Counted from the first letter of the stretch, positions 8,052 through 16,961 are shown. The stretch: 64,000 nt of DNA from Epilithonimonas zeae (GCF_023278365.1 NZ_CP075338.1:186001-250000), one strand, 5' to 3'. Numbers and translations are program-made. The notes: a model not told the origin generated them from the letters alone.

Positions 8052-8798
8052 ATGAAAATATTAGTTTGTATCAGTAGTGTTCCAGATACTACAAGTAAAA
8101 TTAATTTTACAGCAGATAAATCTGCTTTTGACAAAAACGGAATTCAGTGGGTGATTAATCCATTAGATGAGTTTGCTTTAACAAAAGCTATAAAATTACA
8201 AGAATCTCAAGGAGCGACTGTAACAGTTGTGAATGTTGGAGATGCAGGAACAGAAGCAGTGATCAGAAAAGCTTTGGCAATCGGAGCGAACGACGCTGTG
8301 AGAGTTAACACAGAGGCGAAAGACAGTTTCTCTGTAGCAAAAGAAATTGCGAGAATTGCTCAAGATGGTAGTTACGATTTGGTTCTGGCAGGAAAAGAAT
8401 CGATTGATTATAATGGTGGCGCTGTTCCGGGAATGGTTGCTCAGCTGTTGAATTATGCTTTTGTTAATGCAGCGGTTGGATTGGATGTTAATGGTTCAGA
8501 AGCAACTGCGGTTAGAGAAATCGAAGGTGGTAAAGAAACGATTTCGGTTAAGTTACCAGCTGTTGTTGCAGGACAAAAAGGTTTGGTAGACGAAAAAGAT
8601 TTGATTATCCCGAATATGAGAGGAATTATGTCTGCAAGAACAAAACCTCTTAATGTTGTAGAACCTTCCAATTCTGAAGTGAAAGTGGAAGCTGTTTCTT
8701 TTGATAGTGTTGCTCCAAGAGCAGCTGTGAAGTTGGTTTCTGCAGATAACCTAGACGAGTTGGTAAGATTACTTCACGAAGAAGCGAAAGTAATCTAA
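8052..8798 (+). CDS. etfB: Electron transfer flavoprotein beta subunit
   Basis: The 248-residue beta subunit of the FAD/AMP-binding heterodimer that carries electrons from acyl-CoA and other dehydrogenases towards the quinone pool. The start MKILVCISSVPDT is the conserved N-terminus, so I place it at 8052. Typical segments include NPLDEFALTKAIKL (about 39-52), ALAIGANDAVRV, and the AGKESIDYNGGAVPGMVA loop used for subunit contact and AMP binding. It is followed by etfA after a 142-bp spacer holding a long imperfect hairpin. Confidence 0.95.
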   Translation: MKILVCISSVPDTTSKINFTADKSAFDKNGIQWVINPLDEFALTKAIKLQESQGATVTVVNVGDAGTEAVIRKALAIGANDAVRVNTEAKDSFSVAKEIARIAQDGSYDLVLAGKESIDYNGGAVPGMVAQLLNYAFVNAAVGLDVNGSEATAVREIEGGKETISVKLPAVVAGQKGLVDEKDLIIPNMRGIMSARTKPLNVVEPSNSEVKVEAVSFDSVAPRAAVKLVSADNLDELVRLLHEEAKVI

Positions 8799-8806
8799 AG
8801 TTGGAA

Positions 8807-8931
8807 GTCGGAAGTTAGATGTCCGATGAGAATTCAATTTTAACAAAAATATTATTTAATTAATCAAATCCACGATTTCAGAGTCAAGTTTGAAAACTTC
8901 TGACTTCCGACATCTGACATCTGACAAAAAT
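8807..8931 (+). repeat. Long imperfect inverted repeat between etfB and etfA
   Basis: GTCGGAAGT (8807-8815) pairs perfectly with ACTTCCGAC (8903-8911). Extending the arms gives about 22 nt with 17 matches. The motif GAAGTCxGAAGT/ATCTGACATCTGAC is also seen in part in the thrB-thrC spacer (27003-27020). Confidence 0.55.
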
Positions 8932-8940
8932 TAAAAAATT

Positions 8941-9888
8941 ATGGCAGTATTCGTATACGCAGAAAATATAAACGGAATTTATAAAAAAGCAGCATTTGAA
9001 GCCGTTTCTTACGCAAAAGCTATTGCAGGAAAAACTGGAGATTCAGTAACTGCAATTTCTATCAATCCAACAGATTCTTCAGATTTGCTTTACAAATATG
9101 GAGCAGATAAAGTAGTGAATGTAAAAGACGCAGGTCTTAAAAATTTCAGCGCTAAGGCTTATGCAGAAGCAATTAACCAAATTGCTGACGGAAATATTAT
9201 CGTTTTCCCTCACACAACAGATGCATCTTCTGTAGCGCCAATGTTGGCAATTCAGAAAAATTATTCATTGATTACGAATGTGATTGATCTTCCAGAAAGC
9301 ACTTCGCCTTTCCAAGTTAAGAGAAAAGCTTTCTCTGGAAAAGGTTTTATGCACGCAAAAGCTGATGCAGCTGGTGTGATTGTAACCGTTTCTCAAAATG
9401 CTTTCGGAGTTAAGGAAAATGCAGCTTCAGGTTCAGAAGAAGTGAAAGAACTAAGCATTGCCAACGAAGATACAAAAGTGATCAATCACGAGCAGTCTTC
9501 AGGAAAACTTGACCTTAAAGAAGCGGAAATCGTAGTTTCTGCAGGTAGAGGTTTGAAAGGTCCCGAAAATTGGGGAATGATAGAAGATTTGGCAAATGTT
9601 CTCGGAGCGGCTACAGCTTGTTCAAAACCAGTTTCTGATATCGGTTGGAGACCTCACACAGAGCACGTTGGACAAACTGGAAAAGCAATTTCTCCCAATC
9701 TTTACATTGCAGTTGGTATTTCCGGCGCCATTCAGCATTTGGCGGGCGTTAACAGTTCGAAAACGATTGTGGTTATCAATAATGATGCGGAAGCACCTTT
9801 CTTCAAATCTGCGGATTATGGAGTCGTGGGCGATGCCTTCCAGATCATTCCTGCATTAACAGAGAAAATCAAAGCATTGAAAGCTTAA
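8941..9888 (+). CDS. etfA: Electron transfer flavoprotein alpha subunit
   Basis: The 315-residue alpha subunit that binds FAD and pairs with EtfB. The N-terminal domain (1-180) is the variable part. The C-terminal FAD domain has the family hallmark segments GRGLKG (near 200), SKPVSDIGW, EHVGQTGKAISPNLYIAVGISGAIQH and INNDAEAPFFKSADYGVVGD. It is complete and colinear with etfB. Terminator immediately downstream. Confidence 0.95.
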   Translation: MAVFVYAENINGIYKKAAFEAVSYAKAIAGKTGDSVTAISINPTDSSDLLYKYGADKVVNVKDAGLKNFSAKAYAEAINQIADGNIIVFPHTTDASSVAPMLAIQKNYSLITNVIDLPESTSPFQVKRKAFSGKGFMHAKADAAGVIVTVSQNAFGVKENAASGSEEVKELSIANEDTKVINHEQSSGKLDLKEAEIVVSAGRGLKGPENWGMIEDLANVLGAATACSKPVSDIGWRPHTEHVGQTGKAISPNLYIAVGISGAIQHLAGVNSSKTIVVINNDAEAPFFKSADYGVVGDAFQIIPALTEKIKALKA

Positions 9889-9909
9889 TCCAAATTTCAT
9901 AAAAATATA

Positions 9910-9937
9910 AACCTGAGTCAGTGATTCAGGTTTTTTT
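9910..9937 (+). terminator. Rho-independent terminator of the etf operon
   Basis: AACCTGA (9910-9916) pairs with TCAGGTT (9926-9932) and runs into T7. Confidence 0.8.
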
Positions 9938-9955
9938 GTTTTAATAAGTATCATT

Positions 9956-10049
9956 ATTTGGGCAGCTTAATCCGTCTTCCGCTCCCAATCTTTTCACTCC
10001 ACTTCGTTGCGTAAAAAGGATTTCCGCTCAAGCCGGGCTGCTGCAATTC
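9956..10049 (+). repeat. Structured intergenic repeat family 1, copy B
   Basis: From ATTTGGGCAGC to CGGGCTGCTGCAATTC. Terminal stem GCAGC/GCTGC, left bulge TTAAT, then CCG/CGG. The interior AATCTTTT pairs with AAAAGGATT. Subtype with CCGCTCCCAATC and GGATTTCCGCTCAAG, shared with copy C. Confidence 0.78.
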
Positions 10050-10154
10050 AACGCTTTAAGGATTCGGAAAGTGAAATACTGAATTATTTAATGATTTTAT
10101 AACCTAAACAATGGAAAAATCGACAAATCCTAAATGAAAATTAACAAAAAATTT

Positions 10155-10162
10155 TATATTTG
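10155..10162 (+). promoter_or_regulatory. -7 element TATATTTG of the bifunctional nuclease gene
   Basis: A perfect TAnnTTTG match ends 4 nt before the ATG at 10167, so transcription would begin at or almost at the start codon. No TTG is seen at -33. Confidence 0.5.
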
Positions 10163-10166
10163 CTAA

Positions 10167-10769
10167 ATGGATTATAAAAAATTAATCATTAGAGGGATCT
10201 CATACAGCCAGACTCAATCGGGAGCTTATGCGCTGTTGTTGGAACATGAAGAAACATCGGTCAAATTGCCTGTTGTTATCGGGAATTTTGAAGCACAATC
10301 CATTTCTTTGGGATTAGAAAAAGACATCAATCCGCCTCGTCCTTTGACGCACGATCTTTTCGCTCAGTTCGTGAAAAATACAGGTTTTAAACTAGAGTCT
10401 GTCATTATTTACCAAATCAAAGACGGCGTTTTCTTCTCCAATATAAATTTCAAAAATCCGTTAACAGAAGAAGAGCTGATTTTGGATGCAAGAACTTCTG
10501 ATGCTGTTGCAATGGCTGTTCGTTTCGATGCACCTATTTATACGACTTCAGATGTTCTGAACGAAGCTGGAATTTTATTAGAACTCGAAGAAACTCAAAA
10601 AGTAGGAGTAGAAGAAGAGGAAGAGATTTCAACAGATTTCAATGATCTATCAGGTGTTTCTTTGGAAGAATTAAACCAATTGCTGAATGATGCCGTAAAA
10701 GAAGAGGATTATGATACAGCACTCAGATTGCAGGAAGAAATCAAACGCAGAAATAAAAAAATAGAATAA
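10167..10769 (+). CDS. Bifunctional nuclease family protein with UVR tail
   Basis: A 200-residue protein. Residues 1-135 form the DUF151/bifunctional nuclease domain, with LPVVIGNFEAQSI, RPLTHDLF and DARTSDAVAMAVRFDAPIY as recognisable family segments. Residues about 160-198 form a UVR motif (EELNQLLNDAVKEEDYDTA), the short helical hairpin found in UvrB/UvrC that mediates protein contact. The combination is common in Bacteroidota. The exact role is uncertain; family members have reported RNase/DNase activity. The nucleoside permease gene follows after 21 bp, so they are likely co-transcribed. Confidence 0.9.
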   Translation: MDYKKLIIRGISYSQTQSGAYALLLEHEETSVKLPVVIGNFEAQSISLGLEKDINPPRPLTHDLFAQFVKNTGFKLESVIIYQIKDGVFFSNINFKNPLTEEELILDARTSDAVAMAVRFDAPIYTTSDVLNEAGILLELEETQKVGVEEEEEISTDFNDLSGVSLEELNQLLNDAVKEEDYDTALRLQEEIKRRNKKIE

Positions 10770-10790
10770 ATATATATTATCATTTAAGAT

Positions 10791-12170
10791 ATGAATTTAA
10801 AATTACGACTGACAATACTTAGCTTTCTTCAGTTTTTTGTTTGGGGAGCTTGGCTAATTACAATGGCTAACTTCTGGTTCGGAACAAAACATTGGGACGG
10901 CGCTCAGTTTGGAGCAGTTTTCGGAACAATGGGTATTGCCTCGATTTTCATGCCAACGATTACAGGAATTATTGCTGACCGTTGGGTGAATGCAGAAAGG
11001 ATTTATTCTGTTTTACAAATTTTATATGGCGCTGTTCTGTTTATTTTGCCCCACGCAGAAACGCCAAACTCTTTTTTCTCCATAATGTTGGTTGCTATGT
11101 GTTTCTACATGCCGACAATTGCTTTAACCAATTCGATCTCATATACGATTCTGAAAAACAGTCATTTGGATGTTGTTAAGGATTTTCCACCCATCAGAGT
11201 TTGGGGAACTGTGGGTTTCATCGTCGCCATGTGGATTACCAATTTGACAGGTAACAAAGCTACAGAAGGACAGTTTTATATCGCTGGTGTAGCTGCAGTT
11301 GCATTAGGGCTTTATGCTTTAACATTACCAAAATGTCCGCCTCAAAAATTAATTGATAAAAACGCACCGCTTTCTGAGCAATTAGGTTTGAATGCTTTCA
11401 AATTATTTGGGAATTTTAAAATGGCGTTGTTCTTTTTATTCTCAATGTTATTGGGAGCTGCGTTGCAATTGACTAATGCCTATGGCGATGTTTTCCTGAG
11501 TGAATTTGCTCATTTCCCAAAGTATGCCAACTCGATAGTTGTTGAAAAATCAACCATTATTATGTCAATTTCTCAGATTTCGGAAACCTTATTTATTTTG
11601 GCAATTCCGTTTTTCCTGAGAAGATATGGTATCAAAAAAGTAATGTTAATCAGTATGTTGGCTTGGGTTCTTAGATTTGGACTTTTTGCTTACGGAGATC
11701 CTGTGAACGGCCTTTGGATGATTATTTTATCTTGTGTGGTTTATGGGATGGCATTTGATTTCTTCAATATTTCTGGTTCTCTTTTTGTGGAAACTACGAC
11801 AGACAAAAAAATCAGATCATCTGCTCAGGGTTTGTTTATGATGATGACCAATGGTTTTGGAGCTGTTTTGGGAAGTTACATTGCAGGTTGGGCTATTGAT
11901 AAATTCTTCACAATTAAATTTACGACAGCTTCAGAGTTATCATCATACCTGGAAACGACACCAACAGATTCTACATTCATAGAAATTTTGAAAAATTCTT
12001 TTAATGCTGTAGTTAATCCGGATGGGACTTTATCTAATGTTGTACTGGTGAAGAACTGGCCGCATATCTGGCTTTATTTTGCAGGCTATGCTTTGATTAT
12101 TGCTGTTTTATTTGGCGTATTTTTCAAGCATAAACATTCTGCGGAAGATGTTAAAAATATTACGCACTAA
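10791..12170 (+). CDS. Nucleoside:H+ symporter, NupG-like MFS permease
   Basis: A 459-residue inner-membrane protein with about 12 hydrophobic segments, of the nucleoside:H+ symporter (NHS) branch of the MFS. The N-terminus LSFLQFFVWGAWLITMANF and the loop GIIADRW after the second segment are typical of NupG/XapB. It is expected to import nucleosides with protons. An insertion of about 40 residues (TASELSSYLETTPTDSTF...) lies before the final segment. It follows the nuclease-family gene closely, which would fit nucleic-acid salvage, though this link is inference. Confidence 0.88.
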   Translation: MNLKLRLTILSFLQFFVWGAWLITMANFWFGTKHWDGAQFGAVFGTMGIASIFMPTITGIIADRWVNAERIYSVLQILYGAVLFILPHAETPNSFFSIMLVAMCFYMPTIALTNSISYTILKNSHLDVVKDFPPIRVWGTVGFIVAMWITNLTGNKATEGQFYIAGVAAVALGLYALTLPKCPPQKLIDKNAPLSEQLGLNAFKLFGNFKMALFFLFSMLLGAALQLTNAYGDVFLSEFAHFPKYANSIVVEKSTIIMSISQISETLFILAIPFFLRRYGIKKVMLISMLAWVLRFGLFAYGDPVNGLWMIILSCVVYGMAFDFFNISGSLFVETTTDKKIRSSAQGLFMMMTNGFGAVLGSYIAGWAIDKFFTIKFTTASELSSYLETTPTDSTFIEILKNSFNAVVNPDGTLSNVVLVKNWPHIWLYFAGYALIIAVLFGVFFKHKHSAEDVKNITH

Positions 12171-12212
12171 TTTTTGGGCGAATATTTGATAATAAAATAA
12201 TAAATAAAAGAA

Positions 12213-12788
12213 ATGAAAAAATTAATCATAAGTACTCTAGCCGTTTCTACTTTAATTGTAGGACTAATTAGTATGAATAGTTGCAGCAAAGTTGAGGATA
12301 TAATAGATGATATTACCATTCCGGTTCCGTTTACCATTCCGTTTGATGTAGAAACTACAATTCCTTTTGCTGTAACAACAGAACCAATCAAATATCCTTC
12401 AATTCCTCTTAATCTTGATTTAGATGCAAAAATCAGAGAGCAGTTTAACGGAGCGACCATAGATAATGTAAAATCTGCAAAATTGTCTAGTTTTGTAGTG
12501 AATTTTGTTTCTTCTTCTGATTCAGATTCGATTAAACTAGATAAGGTTCAAGATGCGAAAATCTACATCAAAACACCTACTCTTGCAGAAATTGAAATTG
12601 CAGCTGTTGTTAATAATGTAAGCCCGACGGCACTTAATTTTACACCGGCAGATAAAGAGTTGATGGAGTATTTGAAGTCCAAAGATGTTTCTATTGCGTT
12701 AGAATTAAAAGGTAAAGAGTTGGAACCGGCTGTAACTCAAATGAAAATAAGAATCAATTCAGGATTTAAAATTCAAGTAGGATTATAA
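12213..12788 (+). CDS. Lipoprotein, function unknown
   Basis: A 191-residue protein with a lipoprotein signal peptide and a lipobox ending MNSC at about residue 24. The mature region begins with an unusual Ile/Pro/Thr-rich stretch (IPVPFTIPFDVETTIPF) and continues as a beta-rich domain. I do not recognise a family. It lies 42 bp after the permease on the same strand and has its own terminator, so it may be the last gene of that operon. Confidence 0.7.
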   Translation: MKKLIISTLAVSTLIVGLISMNSCSKVEDIIDDITIPVPFTIPFDVETTIPFAVTTEPIKYPSIPLNLDLDAKIREQFNGATIDNVKSAKLSSFVVNFVSSSDSDSIKLDKVQDAKIYIKTPTLAEIEIAAVVNNVSPTALNFTPADKELMEYLKSKDVSIALELKGKELEPAVTQMKIRINSGFKIQVGL

Positions 12789-12791
12789 AAT

Positions 12792-12820
12792 AAAAGATGA
12801 CTTAGCGGTCATCTTTTTTT
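12792..12820. terminator. Bidirectional terminator between convergent genes
   Basis: AAAAGATGAC (12792-12801) and GTCATCTTTT (12808-12817) form a 10-bp stem with A and T runs outside, so it can stop transcription from both sides. It overlaps the last codons of the minus-strand gene ending at 12802. Confidence 0.85.
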
Positions 12821-13125
12821 GTGTAGTCTTCATAAGGATTCTCTTGTGAGAAGAGGATATTTAGAATCATTCCTATAATCACTATAATATTAATGATGAC
12901 TTGGATAAGGTTAGGAATTGGAAGCCCAATAAAAGGATTGTAAAGCAGCGCAAGAACAACAAAGATTTTGACATCCAAAGAATCTTTTCTTTGAAACGCA
13001 TCATAAGCTAACCAGCCAAAACCAACAAACAATCCATAACCGGAAAGTCTGTAAAACATATAAGGCATTTTTAAAAAACACAAGATAAGAACGGCTATCA
13101 AGATTAACTTTAAAAGCTGATTCAT
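12802..13125 (-). CDS. Small membrane protein, DUF6804-like
   Basis: A 107-residue protein with about four hydrophobic segments and the pattern KMPYMFYRLSGYGLFVGFGWLAYDAF ... LALLYNPFIGLPI. This matches what I recall of the DUF6804 family of small inner-membrane proteins. No function is known. It is a single gene convergent with the lipoprotein gene. Confidence 0.7.
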   Translation of the reverse strand: MNQLLKLILIAVLILCFLKMPYMFYRLSGYGLFVGFGWLAYDAFQRKDSLDVKIFVVLALLYNPFIGLPIPNLIQVIINIIVIIGMILNILFSQENPYEDYTKKDDR

Positions 13126-13252
13126 ATTATCGATTTGTCGTAAAAATACTAATTAAATGTTTATAATTTAAATTTTTGAGATTATTTTTAATTAATTATT
13201 AATGTATGTTTTTATTGTAATTGAATAATTAATTTAGGTTAATAAATTATCT

Positions 13253-14230
13253 CTATTCGAAAATCAAATTGTTTTGAATCGCAAGAGATTTAAGTTCTGT
13301 TTCTTCCCATTCCTTTTGAGCGTCACTTTTTAATGTGATTCCACCGCCTACAAACAGAAAAGCATAATTTTTAAAGAAGCTGGCGCATCTAAGATTCACG
13401 AAGTAATAAATGTAATCTTCAGTTTCGACTTTAATGTAGCCTGCGTAAAATTCTCTGTTAAAATGCTCTATGCTTTTGATGCCTTGCGCACAAAGTTCTT
13501 TTGGAAATCCACAAACGGCTGGCGTTGGATGAAGTTCAGAAATAATTTTATCCAGACTTTCAGGACTTATTTCAGCAGAAAAATCAGTTTTCAAGTGTTT
13601 GATGTTTCCTGAAATCAAATCTTTTGTTGAGGAAACTCTAAGGTTAGATGAGAATTTTCTAAGAATGGACTGAATATATTCTGTAACGGCTTTTTGTTCT
13701 TCGATTTCTTTATCCGTCCAGTTCTCATCCAGTGGAAGCGTTCCCGCAACACTCATTGTCTCAAAAGAATTATTTCTCTTATCGAATTTCCCTAAAACCT
13801 CCGAAAATCCACCCATCCAGATTTCTCCATTTTTTTCAAACAAATAACAGAAAGCGGAAGGGTAGCTGTCGCAGAATTTTAGGAAACTTTTGGTTAAAGA
13901 CAATTTTTTTTCAGAATCGATGTCAAGATACATCAAGAGTTTTCTTCTGGAAAGAACGAGTTTTTTAAGCTCATTTTTCTCAATAAAATCTTTAGCCTGA
14001 GATATTTTCAGAGCATAAGATTCCTGAGTTTCTTTTGCTATTTCTATAAGCTGGCTTTTACTTTTTGGCGAAATATTTTGATTTTCAATTTCTTCTATGG
14101 AAATTTCTTTGATGTTTCCTTTAAAGTCCAAAACCGTTTTGGTGTCGAAGCTGACAAATGAAACCAATTTTTCCTGAGAAGATTCCAAAGTATGGTAAAT
14201 ATCCGAATCGGGTAATCTGAAAATGAGCAT
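13253..14230 (-). CDS. menF: Isochorismate synthase
   Basis: A 325-residue chorismate-binding enzyme that converts chorismate to isochorismate, the first step of menaquinone (or siderophore) synthesis. The C-terminal catalytic region is clear: VAGTLPLDENWTDKEIEEQKAVTEYI, HPTPAVCGFPKELC, EHFNREFYAGYI and FVGGGITLKSDAQKEWEETELK. It is shorter than E. coli MenF, as is usual in flavobacteria, because the N-terminal part is reduced. It sits 17 bp downstream of a MenI-like thioesterase on the same strand, which supports a menaquinone role, the main respiratory quinone of this group. Confidence 0.92.
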   Translation of the reverse strand: MLIFRLPDSDIYHTLESSQEKLVSFVSFDTKTVLDFKGNIKEISIEEIENQNISPKSKSQLIEIAKETQESYALKISQAKDFIEKNELKKLVLSRRKLLMYLDIDSEKKLSLTKSFLKFCDSYPSAFCYLFEKNGEIWMGGFSEVLGKFDKRNNSFETMSVAGTLPLDENWTDKEIEEQKAVTEYIQSILRKFSSNLRVSSTKDLISGNIKHLKTDFSAEISPESLDKIISELHPTPAVCGFPKELCAQGIKSIEHFNREFYAGYIKVETEDYIYYFVNLRCASFFKNYAFLFVGGGITLKSDAQKEWEETELKSLAIQNNLIFE

Positions 14231-14247
14231 TGCTTTCTAAAATGAAA

Positions 14248-14679
14248 TTAGACTTTTCCGACAGGAACGATATTATTCGTCATGGTTGTGTGATTAATCA
14301 GGTTTCCTTTTTCATCACGGATTTCGATTTGAGAAACGTGCATTGTGTTACCTTTTCGGATAAAAGTCGCCGTTCCAGTCACTATACCTTCTCGTTTTGC
14401 TCTCAAATGATTACTGTTGATATTAGTTCCAACCGGTACAACTTTATCAGTATCAATATTAATCAACGAAAGACAAGAACCCAAAGTTTCTGCCAAAACA
14501 CAGCTTGCGCCGCCGTGCAGAATCCCGTAAGGTTGATGAACTCTGGAATTAACTGGCATTGTCGCTGTTAAAAAATCATCGGAAACATCGGTGTAAACAA
14601 TTTCCAAAGTTTCTCCCAATGTGTTTTTGCTAGCGTTATTGAGATAGTCTAGTATTTCTTTTTTTTTAGCTTCGTCCAT
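14248..14679 (-). CDS. Hotdog-fold thioesterase, probable DHNA-CoA hydrolase (MenI-like)
   Basis: A 143-residue PaaI/YdiI-type hotdog thioesterase with the signature HQPYGILHGGASCVLAETLGS, in which the Glu is the catalytic acid. Members closest to YdiI hydrolyse 1,4-dihydroxy-2-naphthoyl-CoA in menaquinone synthesis. Pairing with isochorismate synthase (17-bp spacer) supports this, but it is an inference from context. I use the internal ATG at 14679 (MDEAKKK) because the 25 residues upstream of it look unconserved and basic. Confidence 0.85.
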   Translation of the reverse strand: MDEAKKKEILDYLNNASKNTLGETLEIVYTDVSDDFLTATMPVNSRVHQPYGILHGGASCVLAETLGSCLSLINIDTDKVVPVGTNINSNHLRAKREGIVTGTATFIRKGNTMHVSQIEIRDEKGNLINHTTMTNNIVPVGKV

Positions 14680-14787
14680 TATTTTGATTTTAGATAAAAT
14701 TTCGAGATGCGTCCATCGGTTAAGATATTGTTGACGACGGAGAAAACTGTTCAAACGGCCTTCAACAATAACCTAGTTTTATGAATT

Positions 14788-16323
14788 TTATTTTTTACAG
14801 TCTACTTTATTTCCTGTTAAGTCATAACATTCATAAGCAGAACCTTCTCGTTTTTTAGTTAATTCGAATATTTTTTTTGAGTTGTTATATCTTATATAAT
14901 AATACGGTAAATTTATGCTATCAATTAAGATTTTACCATTCCTTTCTATAATGCTATAATCGCTTTCATTTCGAATGGTAAAATAGCTGTCATTGCCATC
15001 CGTCATTCTGTTGAAGCCTTTTTTGTTTTTAGCAATTAGCATATTTTCCTTATCATAAATATCATAAACTCCAGCCAAATGTACTCCAGGTTTGGTCTCA
15101 AAAGTTCTATTGATGTAAATTAGATTTCCAAGTTTTCCATATTGTTGCACTCTGTCGTTTTCTGTATAGATTGTTTCTCCTGTTGATGGGTTAGAAATTT
15201 CGTAGAATTTATCATATTTTATGTATTCGAAATTGCCAACTTTCCCCAATTCTTTGTAAAACTTTGGATACAAATATTTTTTTCCTGAAACATCATACGT
15301 GTTTTGTTTGTAATCATTATCTGTAACAGAGATATTTCCGTTTTCCAAAATTCTAACATTCGAAACTTTATCCTCATAAACAGATTCTCCTTTTCGGTTT
15401 ACAACCTGTTTATTATTATCCTTCAGCACCACAAAAAAATCTTTCGCAATTTCCTTATCGCCAATTTCCATAATACTTCCTTCAGCTTCAAAAAGTATTT
15501 TTTTTGATGTTGGGTCCACAGCAACAAATTTTTTGTCTGTAGTCCTAGTCATCGTCAATAATTTTGAAGTTGGCAAAGCGCGATTGAATTTTAAATTTTC
15601 AAAATCCACAAATTTTTTATCCAAAAGATGATAGATTCTGGTTGTTTCATTTTCTGTTTTTATAGAAGCATAAGGAGGAAAAAGCAGTTCTATATCCAGC
15701 GCATCTTTAGGCAAAAGCATCGTGCCTTTTTCGTCTATAATATTTTTATTGGCTGTTGTAGAATTAAATAATACCACAAAAGATTTTTCTTTAAAATTCG
15801 TGTGGTTTTTTTCCATATTTATGAGGAAACGATACTGTGATGGAATTTGATTTATTGTCCCATCTTTTGAAACTATTCTCACATTTGAACAGTGGAAAAC
15901 TTCTGGTTTTTCTATACACTTGTCAGAAATTATTTTCGATCCATCTTTAAAAACATTGATGAAATTAACATCTTCTGCAAATTCCTCTTCTTTTCCGTCT
16001 GGCGAGATTAGGATGCTTTTTTTATTTTTTCTGTTGGTCAAATAGTCATATTGAAAATTTGTATTGTTTTCATCCATCGGAATTTGATCACTAATTGCTA
16101 CATCATAATTTCTTGACTTTAAATCTGCCAACAATTTTTCGTCGATAGGTTTTGTAGGATTATTTTTTAAGAATTTTACTGGTAAAAAGCCATCCTCTTT
16201 TGTAGTTGTTTGTGAAGTTAAGACATTTTTTTTTGTTGATGTAGTTTTGGTTGTACTTTTTTTATTTTGAGCAAAACCAAATGTAAAGCTAAGTACAAGT
16301 ACTGCCATTAATCTTTTTTTCAT
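14788..16323 (-). CDS. Secreted protein with WG-like repeats, function unknown
   Basis: A 511-residue protein starting MKKRLMAVLVLSFTFGFAQ, a clear Sec signal peptide with AQ at the cleavage site. The mature part begins with a low-complexity Lys/Thr/Ser stretch and then repeats short beta units such as SPDGKEEEF, DEKGTMLLP, NRKGESVYED and NGKILID. These resemble the WG beta-propeller repeats of Bacteroidota exported proteins, though the Trp-Gly itself is missing. I place the start at 16323, since the longer frame (to 16398) overlaps the acyltransferase gene and lacks a signal peptide at its end. Confidence 0.7.
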   Translation of the reverse strand: MKKRLMAVLVLSFTFGFAQNKKSTTKTTSTKKNVLTSQTTTKEDGFLPVKFLKNNPTKPIDEKLLADLKSRNYDVAISDQIPMDENNTNFQYDYLTNRKNKKSILISPDGKEEEFAEDVNFINVFKDGSKIISDKCIEKPEVFHCSNVRIVSKDGTINQIPSQYRFLINMEKNHTNFKEKSFVVLFNSTTANKNIIDEKGTMLLPKDALDIELLFPPYASIKTENETTRIYHLLDKKFVDFENLKFNRALPTSKLLTMTRTTDKKFVAVDPTSKKILFEAEGSIMEIGDKEIAKDFFVVLKDNNKQVVNRKGESVYEDKVSNVRILENGNISVTDNDYKQNTYDVSGKKYLYPKFYKELGKVGNFEYIKYDKFYEISNPSTGETIYTENDRVQQYGKLGNLIYINRTFETKPGVHLAGVYDIYDKENMLIAKNKKGFNRMTDGNDSYFTIRNESDYSIIERNGKILIDSINLPYYYIRYNNSKKIFELTKKREGSAYECYDLTGNKVDCKK

Positions 16324-16348
16324 TCTATTTGTGTGTTTTGTTAATTTA

Positions 16349-16927
16349 CTAATATATCTGTGGATTCCAGTTTTCTGGTTTTTTAGGCGTGATATCATAT
16401 TTGATATAGAAATCCTGAATCTCCTGCATGATTTCCTCGTAAGTATGAGTTTCTAATTTTTCATAAGGAATTTTATAACCCAGATTAATCGTTTTTCTTT
16501 TGTAATCGCCACCGGCTAAAACAATTGGGACTTTAGCAGCCAGAGCCATATTGTAAAATCCTTTTCGCCATTTTGGAACCCAGCTTCTTGTTCCTTCTGG
16601 GGTAATTACCAAACTAAAATCATCTTTTTTGAACTCATTGGCAACGAAATTCACCAAGTCATTTTTCTGAGAACGGTCAATCCCAATTCCGCCAATTGCT
16701 TTCACAATCCCGCCGTACCAAGCTTTCGTATGCGCATCTTTGATGATGATTTTCAGCTTCTTGCCAAGAGACCAATAGGCAAGGTTCCCAAGAAGATATT
16801 CGCTGTTATCTGTGTGTGGCGCTACAACAAGAATACATCGGTCAAGGTTATTGACATCGCCTTGTAAAACAACTTTCCAACCAACTATTTTCAGAATGAT
16901 TTTTGCGAGGATTTTTTTCATAGACAA
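16349..16927 (-). CDS. Lysophospholipid acyltransferase family protein (PlsC-like)
   Basis: A 192-residue acyltransferase expected to act at the membrane face in phospholipid or related lipid acylation. The catalytic His-x4-acid block reads HTDNSE (about residues 38-43), with Glu where Asp is standard; GGIGIDR and PEGTRS are the usual acceptor-binding motifs. It is shorter than classical PlsC. Start at 16927 (MSMKK) or 16921. A hairpin with a T-rich tail ends just 6 bp upstream of the start, so it should have its own start of transcription nearby. The secreted protein gene follows after 25 bp. Confidence 0.82.
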   Translation of the reverse strand: MSMKKILAKIILKIVGWKVVLQGDVNNLDRCILVVAPHTDNSEYLLGNLAYWSLGKKLKIIIKDAHTKAWYGGIVKAIGGIGIDRSQKNDLVNFVANEFKKDDFSLVITPEGTRSWVPKWRKGFYNMALAAKVPIVLAGGDYKRKTINLGYKIPYEKLETHTYEEIMQEIQDFYIKYDITPKKPENWNPQIY

Positions 16928-16933
16928 AAAAAT

Positions 16934-16961
16934 AAAGTATAACCCATGGAGGTTATACTTT
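16934..16961 (-). terminator. Terminator of the 20-residue peptide transcript
   Basis: AAAGTATAACC (16934-16944) and GGTTATACTTT (16951-16961) are a perfect 11-bp inverted repeat. Read on the minus strand it is followed by TTTATTTTTTTG, a good T-run. It lies about 55 bp beyond the stop of the small peptide ORF and directly before the acyltransferase start. Confidence 0.65.
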
